A stretch of DNA of 64,000 nt. It comes from Thermoproteota archaeon (lineage in GTDB: Archaea > Thermoproteota > Thermoprotei_A > Sulfolobales > Ignisphaeraceae). Location: assembly GCA_030550585.1 (NCBI GenBank), contig JAUQPB010000002.1, positions 144,001-208,000 on the forward strand, read 5' to 3'. A model generated the notes under the pieces. It was not told the origin of the DNA and ran no database searches. It saw only the letters and a program-made list of their open reading frames with translations. The position numbers and the translations under genes were made by a program. Shown piece after piece: positions 8,723-16,957 of this stretch (positions are counted from its first letter, which is position 1; the number at the start of each line of letters is the position of its first letter).

Positions 8723-9013
8723 CTACTGTTTTCCAAGCTCTTCTTCAGTTTTCCTCCTCTTAACAGCTCTATCAAACAATATCCAGTTCCTATACCACTC
8801 TTCATTTTCTTTTCGTAGCAACTCTAAAATCATCTTGGTCAGATCTTTAGCGCTGACCTCATTAATATTTTGCTCCAAGAGTTTTGCCTCAACGATTTTA
8901 GCTATTTTTCTTGCAGCCTCTACCGTTGCGCCGGCCTTTAGGCAACTAACAACTATTTTCTCAGGTATAAACTCCTCTTTAGATCCATCCCTTTTCACAA
9001 CTATTATACCCAA
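8723..9013 (-). CDS. Stand-alone ATP-cone domain protein
   Basis: The 96 residues are essentially one ATP-cone, the nucleotide-sensing domain of ribonucleotide reductases and NrdR. KRDGSKEEFIPEKIVVSCLK at the N-terminus is the typical beta-hairpin and helix start, with ARKIAKIVEAKL and the closing helices after it. There is no zinc ribbon, so it is not NrdR, and no reductase domain. It may regulate another protein in trans by ATP/dATP binding (inference). It shares a divergent promoter with the BioD-like gene. Confidence 0.75.
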   Translation of the reverse strand: MGIIVVKRDGSKEEFIPEKIVVSCLKAGATVEAARKIAKIVEAKLLEQNINEVSAKDLTKMILELLRKENEEWYRNWILFDRAVKRRKTEEELGKQ

Positions 9014-9040
9014 CTTTTCACCCCGAAGACACTTAGAGAA

Positions 9041-9060
9041 TTTTTATAAGCATTATAAAC
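9041..9060. promoter_or_regulatory. Divergent TATA boxes between the ATP-cone and BioD-like genes
   Basis: The plus strand shows TTTTTATAAG at 9041-9050, with a predicted start near 9073 for the TTG at 9082. The minus strand reads GTTTATAATG at 9060-9051, with a predicted start near 9029 for the ATG at 9013. The two elements abut. Confidence 0.5.
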
Positions 9061-9081
9061 TTTTCAAAAAATGGTGAGAAA

Positions 9082-9957
9082 TTGAACAATGCGAGCATAG
9101 CGTTGGTCTCTGGTCTTTTAACCTATGATTCGGGAAAGACATGGTTTGTAATAGGCTTAGCCAAGAGTATTATAGAGAAGGGTTATAGTGTAGCAGTTTT
9201 CAAGCCTGTTGCAGGCCACAATCTATGGAGCCAATACAAAGCCTTTCAATATAGTGTAAAGGCTGGGATGCTTCTAGGCGAAGACGTTGGCAAATACATA
9301 TCGTATTTAAAGCTAAGTGATCAGCCGCAGATTATGAACCCCATTGATATATTGTTGGCTCCTCCTGATCCAGTGAGATACATATCGAATAGAGATTTGA
9401 TCAGCTATCTAGAGGATCTGGAAAACCAGTTTAAGCAAATGGTACTGGCAAGATATAGCGATTGTGAACATAGTACATCAAAACACTATGTTTTCAGCTC
9501 TAACATAGCAAAGTTATCGCCTCACATCAAGAGAATTGTAGAAAAGCTTTCATTTGCTGTTGAGGCGGAGGATGCAAGTGCTGAAGACTTTATCGCAAGG
9601 TTGAAATCCGCTAGCGCCGAAGAGAATATTGATAAGTGTTTGTCAAAACTGATGCAGGGAAAGGATTTGGTCATAGTGGAATCTTTTAACGATGCTATAA
9701 CACCATACATTAGATTATTAGACAAGGTGGCAAACATCTTTGTTGTTATGCCAGCGGCTGTTGCTATTTATAGTGACATCGTAAAGGTGAAGAATGTTGT
9801 TATAGAAAATGTCAAGAGATTTGGTGAACTAGGTCTGAAAGCATATAATCTTCTCCAATATTTACCTCCTGATAACGTTATGAGTTTAATGCCTAGAACA
9901 AGCGAAATAGAGTATGATAGTGTATTCGAAGAATTGATAAAAATATTGTTTAGTTAG
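9082..9957 (+). CDS. BioD/CobB-like P-loop NTPase, function unknown
   Basis: A 291-residue protein beginning with a variant Walker A loop (SGLLTYDSGKT, about 10-20) followed by a helix and FKPVAGH, the arrangement seen in dethiobiotin synthetase and cobyrinic-acid synthase-type NTPases. DLVIVESFND (near 200) is a plausible Walker B/switch region. The middle is helical and not typical of BioD. The loop has one residue more than the usual BioD GTDTEVGKT, so nucleotide binding is likely but the substrate is open. The TTG start is supported by GGTGAG upstream. Confidence 0.6.
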   Translation: MNNASIALVSGLLTYDSGKTWFVIGLAKSIIEKGYSVAVFKPVAGHNLWSQYKAFQYSVKAGMLLGEDVGKYISYLKLSDQPQIMNPIDILLAPPDPVRYISNRDLISYLEDLENQFKQMVLARYSDCEHSTSKHYVFSSNIAKLSPHIKRIVEKLSFAVEAEDASAEDFIARLKSASAEENIDKCLSKLMQGKDLVIVESFNDAITPYIRLLDKVANIFVVMPAAVAIYSDIVKVKNVVIENVKRFGELGLKAYNLLQYLPPDNVMSLMPRTSEIEYDSVFEELIKILFS

Positions 9958-9967
9958 TTTTCCACTA

Positions 9968-10594
9968 TCAATGGATTTCATGCAAAAATTTAACTAACTT
10001 GGATAGAAATTGAGCATATGCTAAATCCTCTAGAGATTCTACAATCATTTCAGCCTCGTATATGTCTCTTCCCATACCAATAACGCCATGCTTTTCAAGA
10101 ACTATTGCATTGCAACCAGTAGCGGCTTTCTCACCTACAAGCCTTGCAAGCGCTTCTGTACCTGGCTCCACATAGGGAATATATTCAATCCTTTTTATGA
10201 ATATCATGACTTCAGAAAGCAGAGATTCATCAAGTCTTAGACCAGCAATAGAATATGCCACAGTTATGGGGTTATGAGCATGGATAACAGCGTTTACATC
10301 AGGTCTAGCCTTGTATATGGCTACATGAAACCTCCACTCACTCGATGGTTTTCTAGAACCTTCAACAACATTTCCATTCAAATCGATTTTAACAAGATCA
10401 TCTACCTTAAGACCACCTTTGAACACCCCTGATGGAGTAATCCAGACATAGTTTGTCCCAGCAACTCTAATACTTGCATTGCCAGACAAGGCAGATACTA
10501 GACCCCTTCTATACAAATTTCTCATAACATTGACTATATCCTCCTTAATCTTCTCCTCACTATAGACAAGGCTTGACATAGATAGGACAACCAA
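9968..10594 (-). CDS. Class II aldolase/adducin family protein
   Basis: A 208-residue zinc-dependent aldolase-fold protein. LSGNASIRV (near 37-45) is the phosphate-binding loop, SSEWRFHVAIY positions the catalytic-site glutamate region, HAHNPITVA (near 103) supplies two metal-ligand histidines, and EKHGVIGMG (near 165) supplies the third. Family members include L-fuculose-1-phosphate aldolase, used by archaea for coenzyme or pentose metabolism, and methylthioribulose-phosphate dehydratase. Sequence alone does not choose between them. The start could also be the internal ATG at residue 6. Confidence 0.78.
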   Translation of the reverse strand: MVVLSMSSLVYSEEKIKEDIVNVMRNLYRRGLVSALSGNASIRVAGTNYVWITPSGVFKGGLKVDDLVKIDLNGNVVEGSRKPSSEWRFHVAIYKARPDVNAVIHAHNPITVAYSIAGLRLDESLLSEVMIFIKRIEYIPYVEPGTEALARLVGEKAATGCNAIVLEKHGVIGMGRDIYEAEMIVESLEDLAYAQFLSKLVKFLHEIH

Positions 10595-10824
10595 GATGAT
10601 AGGACTTTCCTAAAATATAAAAATTTTGGTATATAAAATTATTATCAAACACACTCTTACAACATATAAATATAGCAATTATTACAATAAACAACTTTAT
10701 TATTATTTGCCTATTATTTGGTTTAAGTTTTCAGAACGTATTATCGGGCTATTAGATACATTGAATTGCCTTGTGTAGAAAATGAAGCAACATCTCATTT
10801 AGCCTTGGAGAATCTTCGATAGGT

Positions 10825-10886
10825 GTCTTCAGATGGGTAACCGCTACATCACCTTTCATTGCTCCCCGAAAAGCTCATCATCGTAA
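10825..10886 (-). ncRNA. Candidate C/D box guide sRNA (23S rRNA domain II)
   Basis: On the minus strand: C box ATGATGA (10875-10881), guide GCTTTTCGGGGAG, a degenerate D' (CAATGA), short spacer, C' TGATGT, guide AGCGGTTACCCAT and D box CTGA (10829-10832). The spacing matches the compact archaeal form of about 50-60 nt. The first guide is the complement of CTCCCCGAAAAGC, close to the conserved 23S stretch CUCCCCGAAAGC in domain II. A TATA box lies about 30 bp upstream of the C box. I did not recognise a target for the D guide. Confidence 0.72.
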
Positions 10887-10910
10887 AGATGTAGTAGAAG
10901 TAATATTGCA

Positions 10911-10920
10911 TTATAAGCTT
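10911..10920 (-). promoter_or_regulatory. TATA box of the C/D box sRNA
   Basis: The minus strand reads AAGCTTATAA. Its spacing places the start near 10887, immediately 5' of the C box, as expected for an independently transcribed archaeal sRNA. Confidence 0.5.
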
Positions 10921-10941
10921 TTGCATTTAATTAGAGATTTT

Positions 10942-12204
10942 TTAGTAGGTGCCGGCTCTTTTCCTTTGTATAAGCGAAAGTCTTATTCCTGTTATCACTA
11001 TGTCACTGTTAAATATACGCGTTGTTATAGCAATAATAACAATACATGTTATTATCGAGGATGCAAGTGATGTTATCACAAGTTGTATTGCGTTAGACAG
11101 TTTCGCTATGGCAAGAACATATATCGTTGGCGCAACTAAAACTCCATATAAAATTGATGTTGCTATATTGAGTGGCATGGAAATGAATAGAGCTGCAATA
11201 CCAAATCCAAAATAGAGAAGCGTTATCGGCATTGCTAAAATACTAGCCGTTCTTTCATCAGATGATATAGAACCTATTAAGACTCCTACAGCGCCGCTGT
11301 ATATCAATCCTATGATAAGCGATGTTATTACGAAAACTATGAAATCAGGTGTGAATATTGTCAGGTTAAATGATGCTTCAACTAGATTTGGTTCGCTAGT
11401 CACGGGTTGTGAGATTTGGGCTATCATAAAGAACATTGCTAGGAAATATATAAAACCTGTTATAAAAGCCATGATGACAGAGCTAATGATTTTCGCGATT
11501 ACGATATCTCTTCTTGGGATTGGCTGAGAAAGAAGCATTTCAAATGCCTTTTCAACCTTCTCTATAGCTGTGATGCTGGTAGCAGAAGATGTTGTGAGTC
11601 CCATCATAAAAGACAGGATGAAAATTAGTGCTGTGACTACCTGGATATAGCTATTTAGTTGTTGCGAGTTCAGCACCTTCCCGAACGCAACCATATTTTG
11701 GTTTATGATAACAGGCCTTTCTTGGGGTATTGAAATATTGTTTAAAATGCTTATTGTTTGTGTAATAGTCTTTGACAATATTGATGCAATTGTTTGAAGG
11801 ACTCCGGTCTTTGTTTGTATGCTTATTTGAGAAAAATCATTTATTTTGGCATAGCCCCATATCATAGCAGGTCTTCCCACAGTTGCATTATCTGTGAAAC
11901 CTCTTGGAAGTACTATAACGTACAAACTCTTGTTCAATGCAAGGTCAATAGACGGGTAAACCTTAACACCGCCACCTAAAGACGTATTCAGCCTATTTAT
12001 TAGAAGTTTCACAAATTGGTTATTCTCCTCAGCCACAACCCCAACATCTAGTCTCATTGTTTCCTGCACAGCTTGCGAAATACCTGCTCTAGTAATCCCT
12101 CCAATGAATCCGTAAAAGAAGAATATGAATATTAACGATACTATAAAAGCAGGGTTTCTAATCATCGCCTTAACTTCTCTTATAATGAGTTGTCCAAGAG
12201 GCAT
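10942..12204 (-). CDS. ABC-2 type transporter permease
   Basis: A 420-residue membrane protein with an N-terminal helix (about 18-38), a long extracytoplasmic domain (about 40-190) and five or six C-terminal helices with the ABC-2 signature region EKAFEMLLSQPIPRRDIVIAK (near 225). This is the architecture of NatB/YhaP-type export permeases. No ABC ATPase gene is adjacent on this strand except sufC, which belongs to another system, so the partner ATPase must be elsewhere. The substrate is unknown. A candidate sRNA lies just downstream. Confidence 0.75.
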   Translation of the reverse strand: MPLGQLIIREVKAMIRNPAFIVSLIFIFFFYGFIGGITRAGISQAVQETMRLDVGVVAEENNQFVKLLINRLNTSLGGGVKVYPSIDLALNKSLYVIVLPRGFTDNATVGRPAMIWGYAKINDFSQISIQTKTGVLQTIASILSKTITQTISILNNISIPQERPVIINQNMVAFGKVLNSQQLNSYIQVVTALIFILSFMMGLTTSSATSITAIEKVEKAFEMLLSQPIPRRDIVIAKIISSVIMAFITGFIYFLAMFFMIAQISQPVTSEPNLVEASFNLTIFTPDFIVFVITSLIIGLIYSGAVGVLIGSISSDERTASILAMPITLLYFGFGIAALFISMPLNIATSILYGVLVAPTIYVLAIAKLSNAIQLVITSLASSIITCIVIIAITTRIFNSDIVITGIRLSLIQRKRAGTY

Positions 12205-12333
12205 AAACCACTCCTTAGCGATACTAATCTATAGAATTATAAAATTGCTGGACTAATAAAATAAATCTATATGAGTTTTGTGAAGCTGTTCCTTATCGAA
12301 TAAAATGAATATAAAATTAATTAATTGAATATG

Positions 12334-13536
12334 TTATAGAGCTTTTTCTGAAACAATCTTTTCTATAGTTTCTATATAGTTTCTTACCTTTTCAGGCAAG
12401 CCACTTATATCTATGGTTGCAAACCCTCTTACCAATGCTGAAATAGCTTCGTCTCTAGAAAAACCTTTGCTAATCAGATAGTTTATCTCGTCTTCTGCAA
12501 GCCTCCCTATAGATGCTTCATGAGTTAAGATTACATCGGGGTGTTTAGCTATGAGCTCTGGGACTGTTTGTATAAGTGAGTTATTTGACATCATAAGACC
12601 TCTACAGTCAATATGGCCTTTGCCCATTCTTCCACCAGTGATTTGGGCCCTCATAACGATTTTTGACTCATCCCTTGCAATAGCTCTTGAAACAAGTTCT
12701 GCTGATGCTCCATCTCCCTCTATATATGCTGCACTACCAACATCTATATCAGAATCCTCCAAGCCAAGTATAATAGATGCTAAGAACGCCCTTGAATTGC
12801 TTGAGAGATAAACCTTTGGGTAGGTCTGAAGTGTTTTAACTTTTGATATATTGACATAGTATGAAACATACTCTCCCTCTTCATCAACACTAACAACAGT
12901 TCTTGGCCTTACATGCGCAACTTTATTCCATGAATGGACCATCACAAATCTGAGCTTGGCCTTTCTACCAACAAAGAATTCTGATATCCCAACATGGAGT
13001 CCTAGAACCTCTGGTGCAATTGTACAGCCAGTATAGACAGTTGCTTCAGCACCATCTTCAACAACAACTATGTTATGTGGTGCTTGAAGACCCTTATAGC
13101 TCATATACAAGCAAGCCATTATAGGCTCGTCAACTTTACTGCCTTTCTTAACTCTTATGAAATACCCTCCCCTACCTCTAAGATAAGCCAAAGCTGTAAA
13201 TTTATCTGTAGATGGGTCAATAAGCCTCCATGCAAATTCCATTGCCTCATCAGGTTTCTGCTCAATGAAATCCTCAATCCTATACACCTCAACGCCAGGG
13301 ATCCTACTCAAATACTTAAAGTAGCTTTGATCAACCTGTATGTACAAGGCATTCGCATTCAGGTTGACTCCAACTTCCTCGGCTTTAGATACATCAAGAA
13401 GACCCTTAGATCTATTCCCAACTTCCTCGGCTTCCAGATACTGAGATATATCTATGTCTAAACCATATGGAGATGGCTTATCCAGCGCCTTTACTGCCTT
13501 TTCTCTTAATTCGCTATGCCAATCCTTTAAACCCAT
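12334..13536 (-). CDS. sufB: Fe-S cluster assembly scaffold SufB/SufD family
   Basis: A 400-residue SufBD-type protein. The C-terminal half shows the right-handed beta-helix pattern and the typical ending HEASIGRLAEDEINYLISKG with the GxxxDEA helix. With SufC it forms the scaffold on which Fe-S clusters are built in the cytoplasm. Only one SufBD protein is present next to SufC and no SufS, SufE or SufU, which is the minimal two-gene SufBC/SmsCB arrangement known in archaea. Its GTG/ATG start overlaps the end of sufC by 23 nt, implying translational coupling. Confidence 0.88.
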   Translation of the reverse strand: MGLKDWHSELREKAVKALDKPSPYGLDIDISQYLEAEEVGNRSKGLLDVSKAEEVGVNLNANALYIQVDQSYFKYLSRIPGVEVYRIEDFIEQKPDEAMEFAWRLIDPSTDKFTALAYLRGRGGYFIRVKKGSKVDEPIMACLYMSYKGLQAPHNIVVVEDGAEATVYTGCTIAPEVLGLHVGISEFFVGRKAKLRFVMVHSWNKVAHVRPRTVVSVDEEGEYVSYYVNISKVKTLQTYPKVYLSSNSRAFLASIILGLEDSDIDVGSAAYIEGDGASAELVSRAIARDESKIVMRAQITGGRMGKGHIDCRGLMMSNNSLIQTVPELIAKHPDVILTHEASIGRLAEDEINYLISKGFSRDEAISALVRGFATIDISGLPEKVRNYIETIEKIVSEKAL

Positions 13537-14221
13537 ACTTCATCACCTTGTATAACAAGTTTTCATCTCCACAGGTAGAAATGGTTCCATTGATCATTAT
13601 GCACACCCTACTGGGCTCTATAAATCTGGTTATAAAGGCTGAGTGAGTGACTATAATAATTGATCTAAATGGAGACTCTTCAACCAATTTTTTCAAACCT
13701 TTTGCAATAATTTCTATAGAATCCACATCAACACCTGTGTCAGGCTCATCAACTAATGCAATCTTGGGCTTTTGTGCAAGAAGTGTGGCAATCTCAACTC
13801 TTTTTAACTCACCTCCAGAAAAGCCCTTACCAAATTCTCGATGAAGCAAATGCTCTATAGACATTTCCCTCGCTATTTCATATACATCGCATTTATTCTT
13901 CTTACAAAGCATTGATAACATATCGAAAACCTTTATCCCTAAGAGCTTTGGAGGTATCTGATGACCTATTGCAATACCCTTAGCAACCCTATACTCAATT
14001 GGCTTGTCAGTTAAATCTTCACTTTCGAAAATAATCTTACCAGAAGATATGTTGTATCCAGGATAGCCAACAACAGCCCTTAAAAAAGTTGTTTTTCCCG
14101 CGCCATTAGGACCTAAAAGAAATACTATGTCATTTTCATAGACATCTAAATTAGCACCTCTAACAACAAGCCTTCCTCCAGATACCACGTCCAAGTCTTT
14201 AACGCTAAGCACAATACTCAT
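13514..14221 (-). CDS. sufC: Fe-S cluster assembly ATPase SufC
   Basis: The 235-residue ABC-type ATPase energises Fe-S scaffold assembly with SufB. Walker A GPNGAGKTT is near residues 38-46, the ABC signature reads FSGGELKR (near 137) with the SufC-typical ELKR ending, and Walker B LVDEPDTGVD follows near 160. The size fits SufC. It is the first gene of the sufCB operon. A GGTGATC site lies directly before the ATG and a TATA-like element at about 14254-14262. Confidence 0.9.
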   Translation of the reverse strand: MSIVLSVKDLDVVSGGRLVVRGANLDVYENDIVFLLGPNGAGKTTFLRAVVGYPGYNISSGKIIFESEDLTDKPIEYRVAKGIAIGHQIPPKLLGIKVFDMLSMLCKKNKCDVYEIAREMSIEHLLHREFGKGFSGGELKRVEIATLLAQKPKIALVDEPDTGVDVDSIEIIAKGLKKLVEESPFRSIIIVTHSAFITRFIEPSRVCIMINGTISTCGDENLLYKVMKYGFKGLA

Positions 14222-14253
14222 ATGATCACCTGCCTCTAGAGAGTGGTTGATAC

Positions 14254-14262
14254 CTTAAATAT
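14254..14262 (-). promoter_or_regulatory. TATA box of the sufCB operon
   Basis: The minus strand reads ATATTTAAG. Predicted start near 14231 gives a short leader containing the GGTGATC ribosome site. Confidence 0.45.
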
Positions 14263-14511
14263 GCATTTTATGGAAAAATTTAGCCATTCCGCACATGAAG
14301 TTATTTCTACGGAGTATAAATAAGCTCATCATAAAAATAGATTTAAACCAGAAAATGCTGGGCAACAGAAATCAATGATAATAAGAAACACTAGGAAGGT
14401 AAATCAAGGTGTTGTAGAATTAACAATATAAAAAATTTATTTTTGGGCTAGATATGCAAATAATGAATTAAAGGCTATGTTCAAAACATCTTGCTACATA
14501 GGTGGTAATTG

Positions 14512-14874
14512 ATGGCTACTGCAAAACAGGTTTATTTAGCTAAAAAACTTGAGGAAAAATATGGTGCTATAGGCAAAGTTGCAGGAAGGTACTTAGAAGC
14601 TGGGCTATCGATAGAGATAAACCATCCAACGAGATATGGGCCAATACATATCGTGGCTAGAGGAGGTAAAAATATTTATGCGATAGAAGTTGTGGATAAG
14701 CCGGGAAAGCTAAGTTTAGACGTAGTAAGAAATTTGGTTGAAAAGGCAAAGATAGTAAAAGCAAAGCCTATACTGGTCTTGTGCTCCAATGCTATTAGCG
14801 TTGGCGATGAGGTATACAAGTTCTGCATTGAGAATGGTGTAAAAATTAAATTGTTTAGAAGTGGTGAGAAATAG
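14512..14874 (+). CDS. Small protein with degenerate PD-(D/E)XK nuclease-like fold
   Basis: About 120 residues, not a family I can name. The order strand-strand-YAIEVVDK-helix-PILVLCSN resembles the core of restriction-endonuclease-like folds and parallels the intact protein at 44561-45346 (WGVEIKAG-helix-PMVVCKGF). Here the expected ExK is EVV, so the catalytic lysine is missing. I chose the ATG at 14512 over the adjoining TTG because GGTGG at 14501-14505 is then well spaced. It precedes the DUF2148 gene by 14 nt. Confidence 0.55.
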   Translation: MATAKQVYLAKKLEEKYGAIGKVAGRYLEAGLSIEINHPTRYGPIHIVARGGKNIYAIEVVDKPGKLSLDVVRNLVEKAKIVKAKPILVLCSNAISVGDEVYKFCIENGVKIKLFRSGEK

Positions 14875-14888
14875 CAGGTGGCAAAACT

Positions 14889-15410
14889 ATGGCACATGGG
14901 ATCAATGATGGTCTAATTCGCGATTCTATACTAAATGTTGCAAATCTAATGGCGATATCTGCTATAACAGCTCCCAAGGCAAGAGGGGTAGACAATATTA
15001 TAGTCAAGGTTATAAGTGATGAGAAGGAGATTGAACAACTAGCTAAGAAAATGGAGGAGTTGTCTAAAGAATATGGCGAGTTCTTTTCAAGAGATGCGAA
15101 TAATGTTAGGAGAAGTGTGGCTGTGGTTTTGATAGGTTGTAAGAATGTTAAAATGGGGCTGAAAACGCCATTGAAATGGGCATTGGATGCAGATACTGTG
15201 TGTAGCTTGGTTAATCTTGGTATAGCCATAGGATCAGCTGTAAAAACAGCGTCTATGCTGAATGTTGATAATAGGATAATGTTTAGCGTTGGTGTCGCGG
15301 CTCAAGAGCTTGGTCTTATAGAGGCGGATTATGTGTTCGGGATACCACTTTCTGCATACTCAAAGAACATATATTTTGATAGAGTATGGCCCCAGCCAAA
15401 AAGCTCATAG
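14889..15410 (+). CDS. DUF2148 (ferredoxin-like domain) protein lacking the usual cysteine motif
   Basis: The 173 residues match archaeal/bacterial DUF2148 proteins: an N-terminal helix ANLMAISAITAPKARG, the central VVLIGCK, and a characteristic C-terminal half with NLGIAIGSAVKTASMLNVDNR and GIPLSAYSKN. Normally the residues after VLIG...GL form a Cys-rich cluster-binding motif; here they read KTPLKWALDADTV, with only isolated cysteines left. It probably does not bind a cluster. Function of the family is unknown. ATG at 14889 has GGTGG upstream. Confidence 0.7.
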   Translation: MAHGINDGLIRDSILNVANLMAISAITAPKARGVDNIIVKVISDEKEIEQLAKKMEELSKEYGEFFSRDANNVRRSVAVVLIGCKNVKMGLKTPLKWALDADTVCSLVNLGIAIGSAVKTASMLNVDNRIMFSVGVAAQELGLIEADYVFGIPLSAYSKNIYFDRVWPQPKSS

Positions 15411-15421
15411 AGATAGGGAAA

Positions 15422-15931
15422 ATGGACTCCGCAACAATAATTCAATATGCTATGATATTTGTATTGTCTTTTCTACCCATATCTGAAGTGAGAGGGGGTA
15501 TACCATTAGCATTCTTTTATTTTCATGAAGACTTCGGCAAACTAGCACTTGGGATTGTAGTTTCAGTTATAGGAAATCTTCTTGTAGCCCCCTTTGTTCT
15601 ATATCTATTGAAATACATTGATAATTTTATCAGAAATTATAGATTAGTTCCAGAGAAGATCAGAAGGGCATACATATGGGTTATGGACTATGTCAAGAGG
15701 AAAAGCAAGAGCTTTGAAAAATATGAGATGTTGGGACTTGCAATATTTGTTGCCATACCCCTTCCAGCAACAGGTGCTTGGACAGCATCGCTCATAGCAT
15801 TCTTGATAGGAATGAATAGGAAAAAAGCCTTGATATCGATAGAAGCAGGGGTTATTGGGGCGTCAGCAATAGTGGCAATAGTGTGTTTATTGGGCTTAGA
15901 AATACTTAAAAAATTGTTTCTCATACAATAA
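15422..15931 (+). CDS. Small multidrug export (COG2426-like) membrane protein
   Basis: A polytopic membrane protein of about 169 residues with four to five hydrophobic helices. The N-terminal LSFLPISEVRGGIPLAF and the later AIPLPATGAWTASLIAFLIG are the two hallmark repeats of this DedA-related family, often labelled small multidrug export protein. True substrates are unknown. An upstream ATG at 15386 would add 12 residues and overlap the previous gene; I prefer 15422, which follows AGGGAAA and does not overlap. A candidate sRNA follows the stop. Confidence 0.7.
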   Translation: MDSATIIQYAMIFVLSFLPISEVRGGIPLAFFYFHEDFGKLALGIVVSVIGNLLVAPFVLYLLKYIDNFIRNYRLVPEKIRRAYIWVMDYVKRKSKSFEKYEMLGLAIFVAIPLPATGAWTASLIAFLIGMNRKKALISIEAGVIGASAIVAIVCLLGLEILKKLFLIQ

Positions 15932-15933
15932 AA

Positions 15934-15990
15934 ATGGATGATGAGTCCTAGACCAAGCCAAAAGGTGACGAATCTCCGTTTTCTGATCAA
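15934..15990 (+). ncRNA. Candidate C/D box guide sRNA, target not recognised
   Basis: Plus strand: C box ATGATGA (15938-15944), 21 nt containing the first guide and a poorly conserved D', C'-like TGACGA (15966-15971), an 11-nt guide ATCTCCGTTTT, and D box CTGA (15983-15986). The C-to-D length of 49 nt is exactly the compact archaeal size. It begins a few bases after the preceding stop and could be processed from that mRNA. No D' box is clear and I did not recognise a target, so this is weaker than the others. Confidence 0.42.
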
Positions 15991-16080
15991 GATACTGATT
16001 TCTTTTTATTCTCTATCTAAGTAAATTTAAGAAATCATGACGAGAATTTATTTGCTGTGTATAAATTCAATAGTTTAAAC

Positions 16081-16086
16081 TTTAAA
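16081..16086 (+). promoter_or_regulatory. TATA box of thi4
   Basis: ACTTTAAATAG, with a predicted start near 16110, only a few bases before the GTG at 16116, suggesting a nearly leaderless mRNA. Confidence 0.4.
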
Positions 16087-16115
16087 TAGTGGAATAAAAT
16101 GAGGTATCTTAACTG

Positions 16116-16910
16116 GTGTTTTCAATGATTGAGGGCAAGATGTTTGAAGAAAGAATATCGAGAAGCATAATAAGGAATACAATGCTTGATCTGCTTAGAT
16201 TAACAAATGTTGATGTGGTGATTGTTGGTGCAGGCCCTTCCGGCATGGTTGCTGCAAAGTATATTGCTGATAAGGGTTACAAGGTGGTGGTTCTAGAACG
16301 AAGGCTTAGCTTTGGTGGTGGTATAGGTGGTGGGGGCATGCTATTCCATAAAATAGTTGTTGATGAGTCTGCTATTCCAATTCTAAAGGACTTTAATATT
16401 AGGTTTCAAAAAGATGAAGAAGAGAATCTATATGTTTTAGATTCATCAGAACTAATGGCTAAGCTGGCTACTGGTGCTATTGATGCTGGTGCAAAGATTA
16501 TTAATGGTGTGCATGTGGAGGACGTTATTTATAGGGAGAATCCTCTGAGGATAACCGGAGTTGTAATTCAATGGAGCGCAGTAGTGTTATCAGGTCTTCA
16601 TGTAGACCCTCTATTCATAAGATCGAAGGCTGTAGTTGATGCCACAGGACACGATGCTGAGGTTATTAAGATTGTGGCTAAGAAGATTCCCGAGTCTAAC
16701 ATTGTTCTACGTGGGGAGAAGTCAGCATATTCAGAGCTGTCGGAGAGAATAGTTGTTGAAAAGACGGGCGCAGTTTTGCCAGGGCTCTATGCAACAGGGA
16801 TGTCTGTAGCAGCGCTATATGGTTTGCCTAGGATGGGACCAGTATTCAGCTCAATGTTGTTGTCTGGCAAGAAGGTGGCCGAAATTATTGTAAGCGATCT
16901 AAAATCGTAA
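16116..16910 (+). CDS. thi4: Sulfide-dependent thiazole synthase (Thi4 family)
   Basis: Forms the ADP-thiazole moiety of thiamin from NAD, glycine and sulfur. The 264 residues show the FAD/NAD Rossmann motif VGAGPSGM (about 36-43), the glycine-rich [10 protein letters not shown], and the C-terminal [17 protein letters not shown] loop. At the position of the sacrificial cysteine of yeast Thi4 this protein has histidine (GLHVDP, near residue 161), the signature of archaeal enzymes that use free sulfide catalytically instead of self-sulfur donation. The start is GTG at 16116; an ATG three codons in is the alternative. Confidence 0.88.
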   Translation: MFSMIEGKMFEERISRSIIRNTMLDLLRLTNVDVVIVGAGPSGMVAAKYIADKGYKVVVLERRLSFGGGIGGGGMLFHKIVVDESAIPILKDFNIRFQKDEEENLYVLDSSELMAKLATGAIDAGAKIINGVHVEDVIYRENPLRITGVVIQWSAVVLSGLHVDPLFIRSKAVVDATGHDAEVIKIVAKKIPESNIVLRGEKSAYSELSERIVVEKTGAVLPGLYATGMSVAALYGLPRMGPVFSSMLLSGKKVAEIIVSDLKS

Positions 16911-16957
16911 CATAGTAGAAAAGTAGAAAAATTTTTAGCGTATTTGTAACAGTGTCT

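Larger units (their letters stand above)
10595..10941. other. Intergenic region of 347 bases
   Basis: The part next to the aldolase gene (10620-10700) is very AT-rich and holds its promoter. Bases 10825-10886 hold a candidate C/D box sRNA on the minus strand with its own TATA box at 10911-10920. I see no open frame of note between 10700 and 10825. Confidence 0.6.

Noticed and set aside
14320-14340. ATGATGA (minus strand) resembling a C box upstream of sufC
   Set aside because: No CTGA at a suitable distance and no C'/D' pair, so no C/D box RNA can be built.
15386-15421. Upstream ATG for the small-multidrug-export gene
   Set aside because: Would overlap the DUF2148 gene by 25 nt and add a charged tail not typical of the family; the ATG at 15422 fits better, though not proven.
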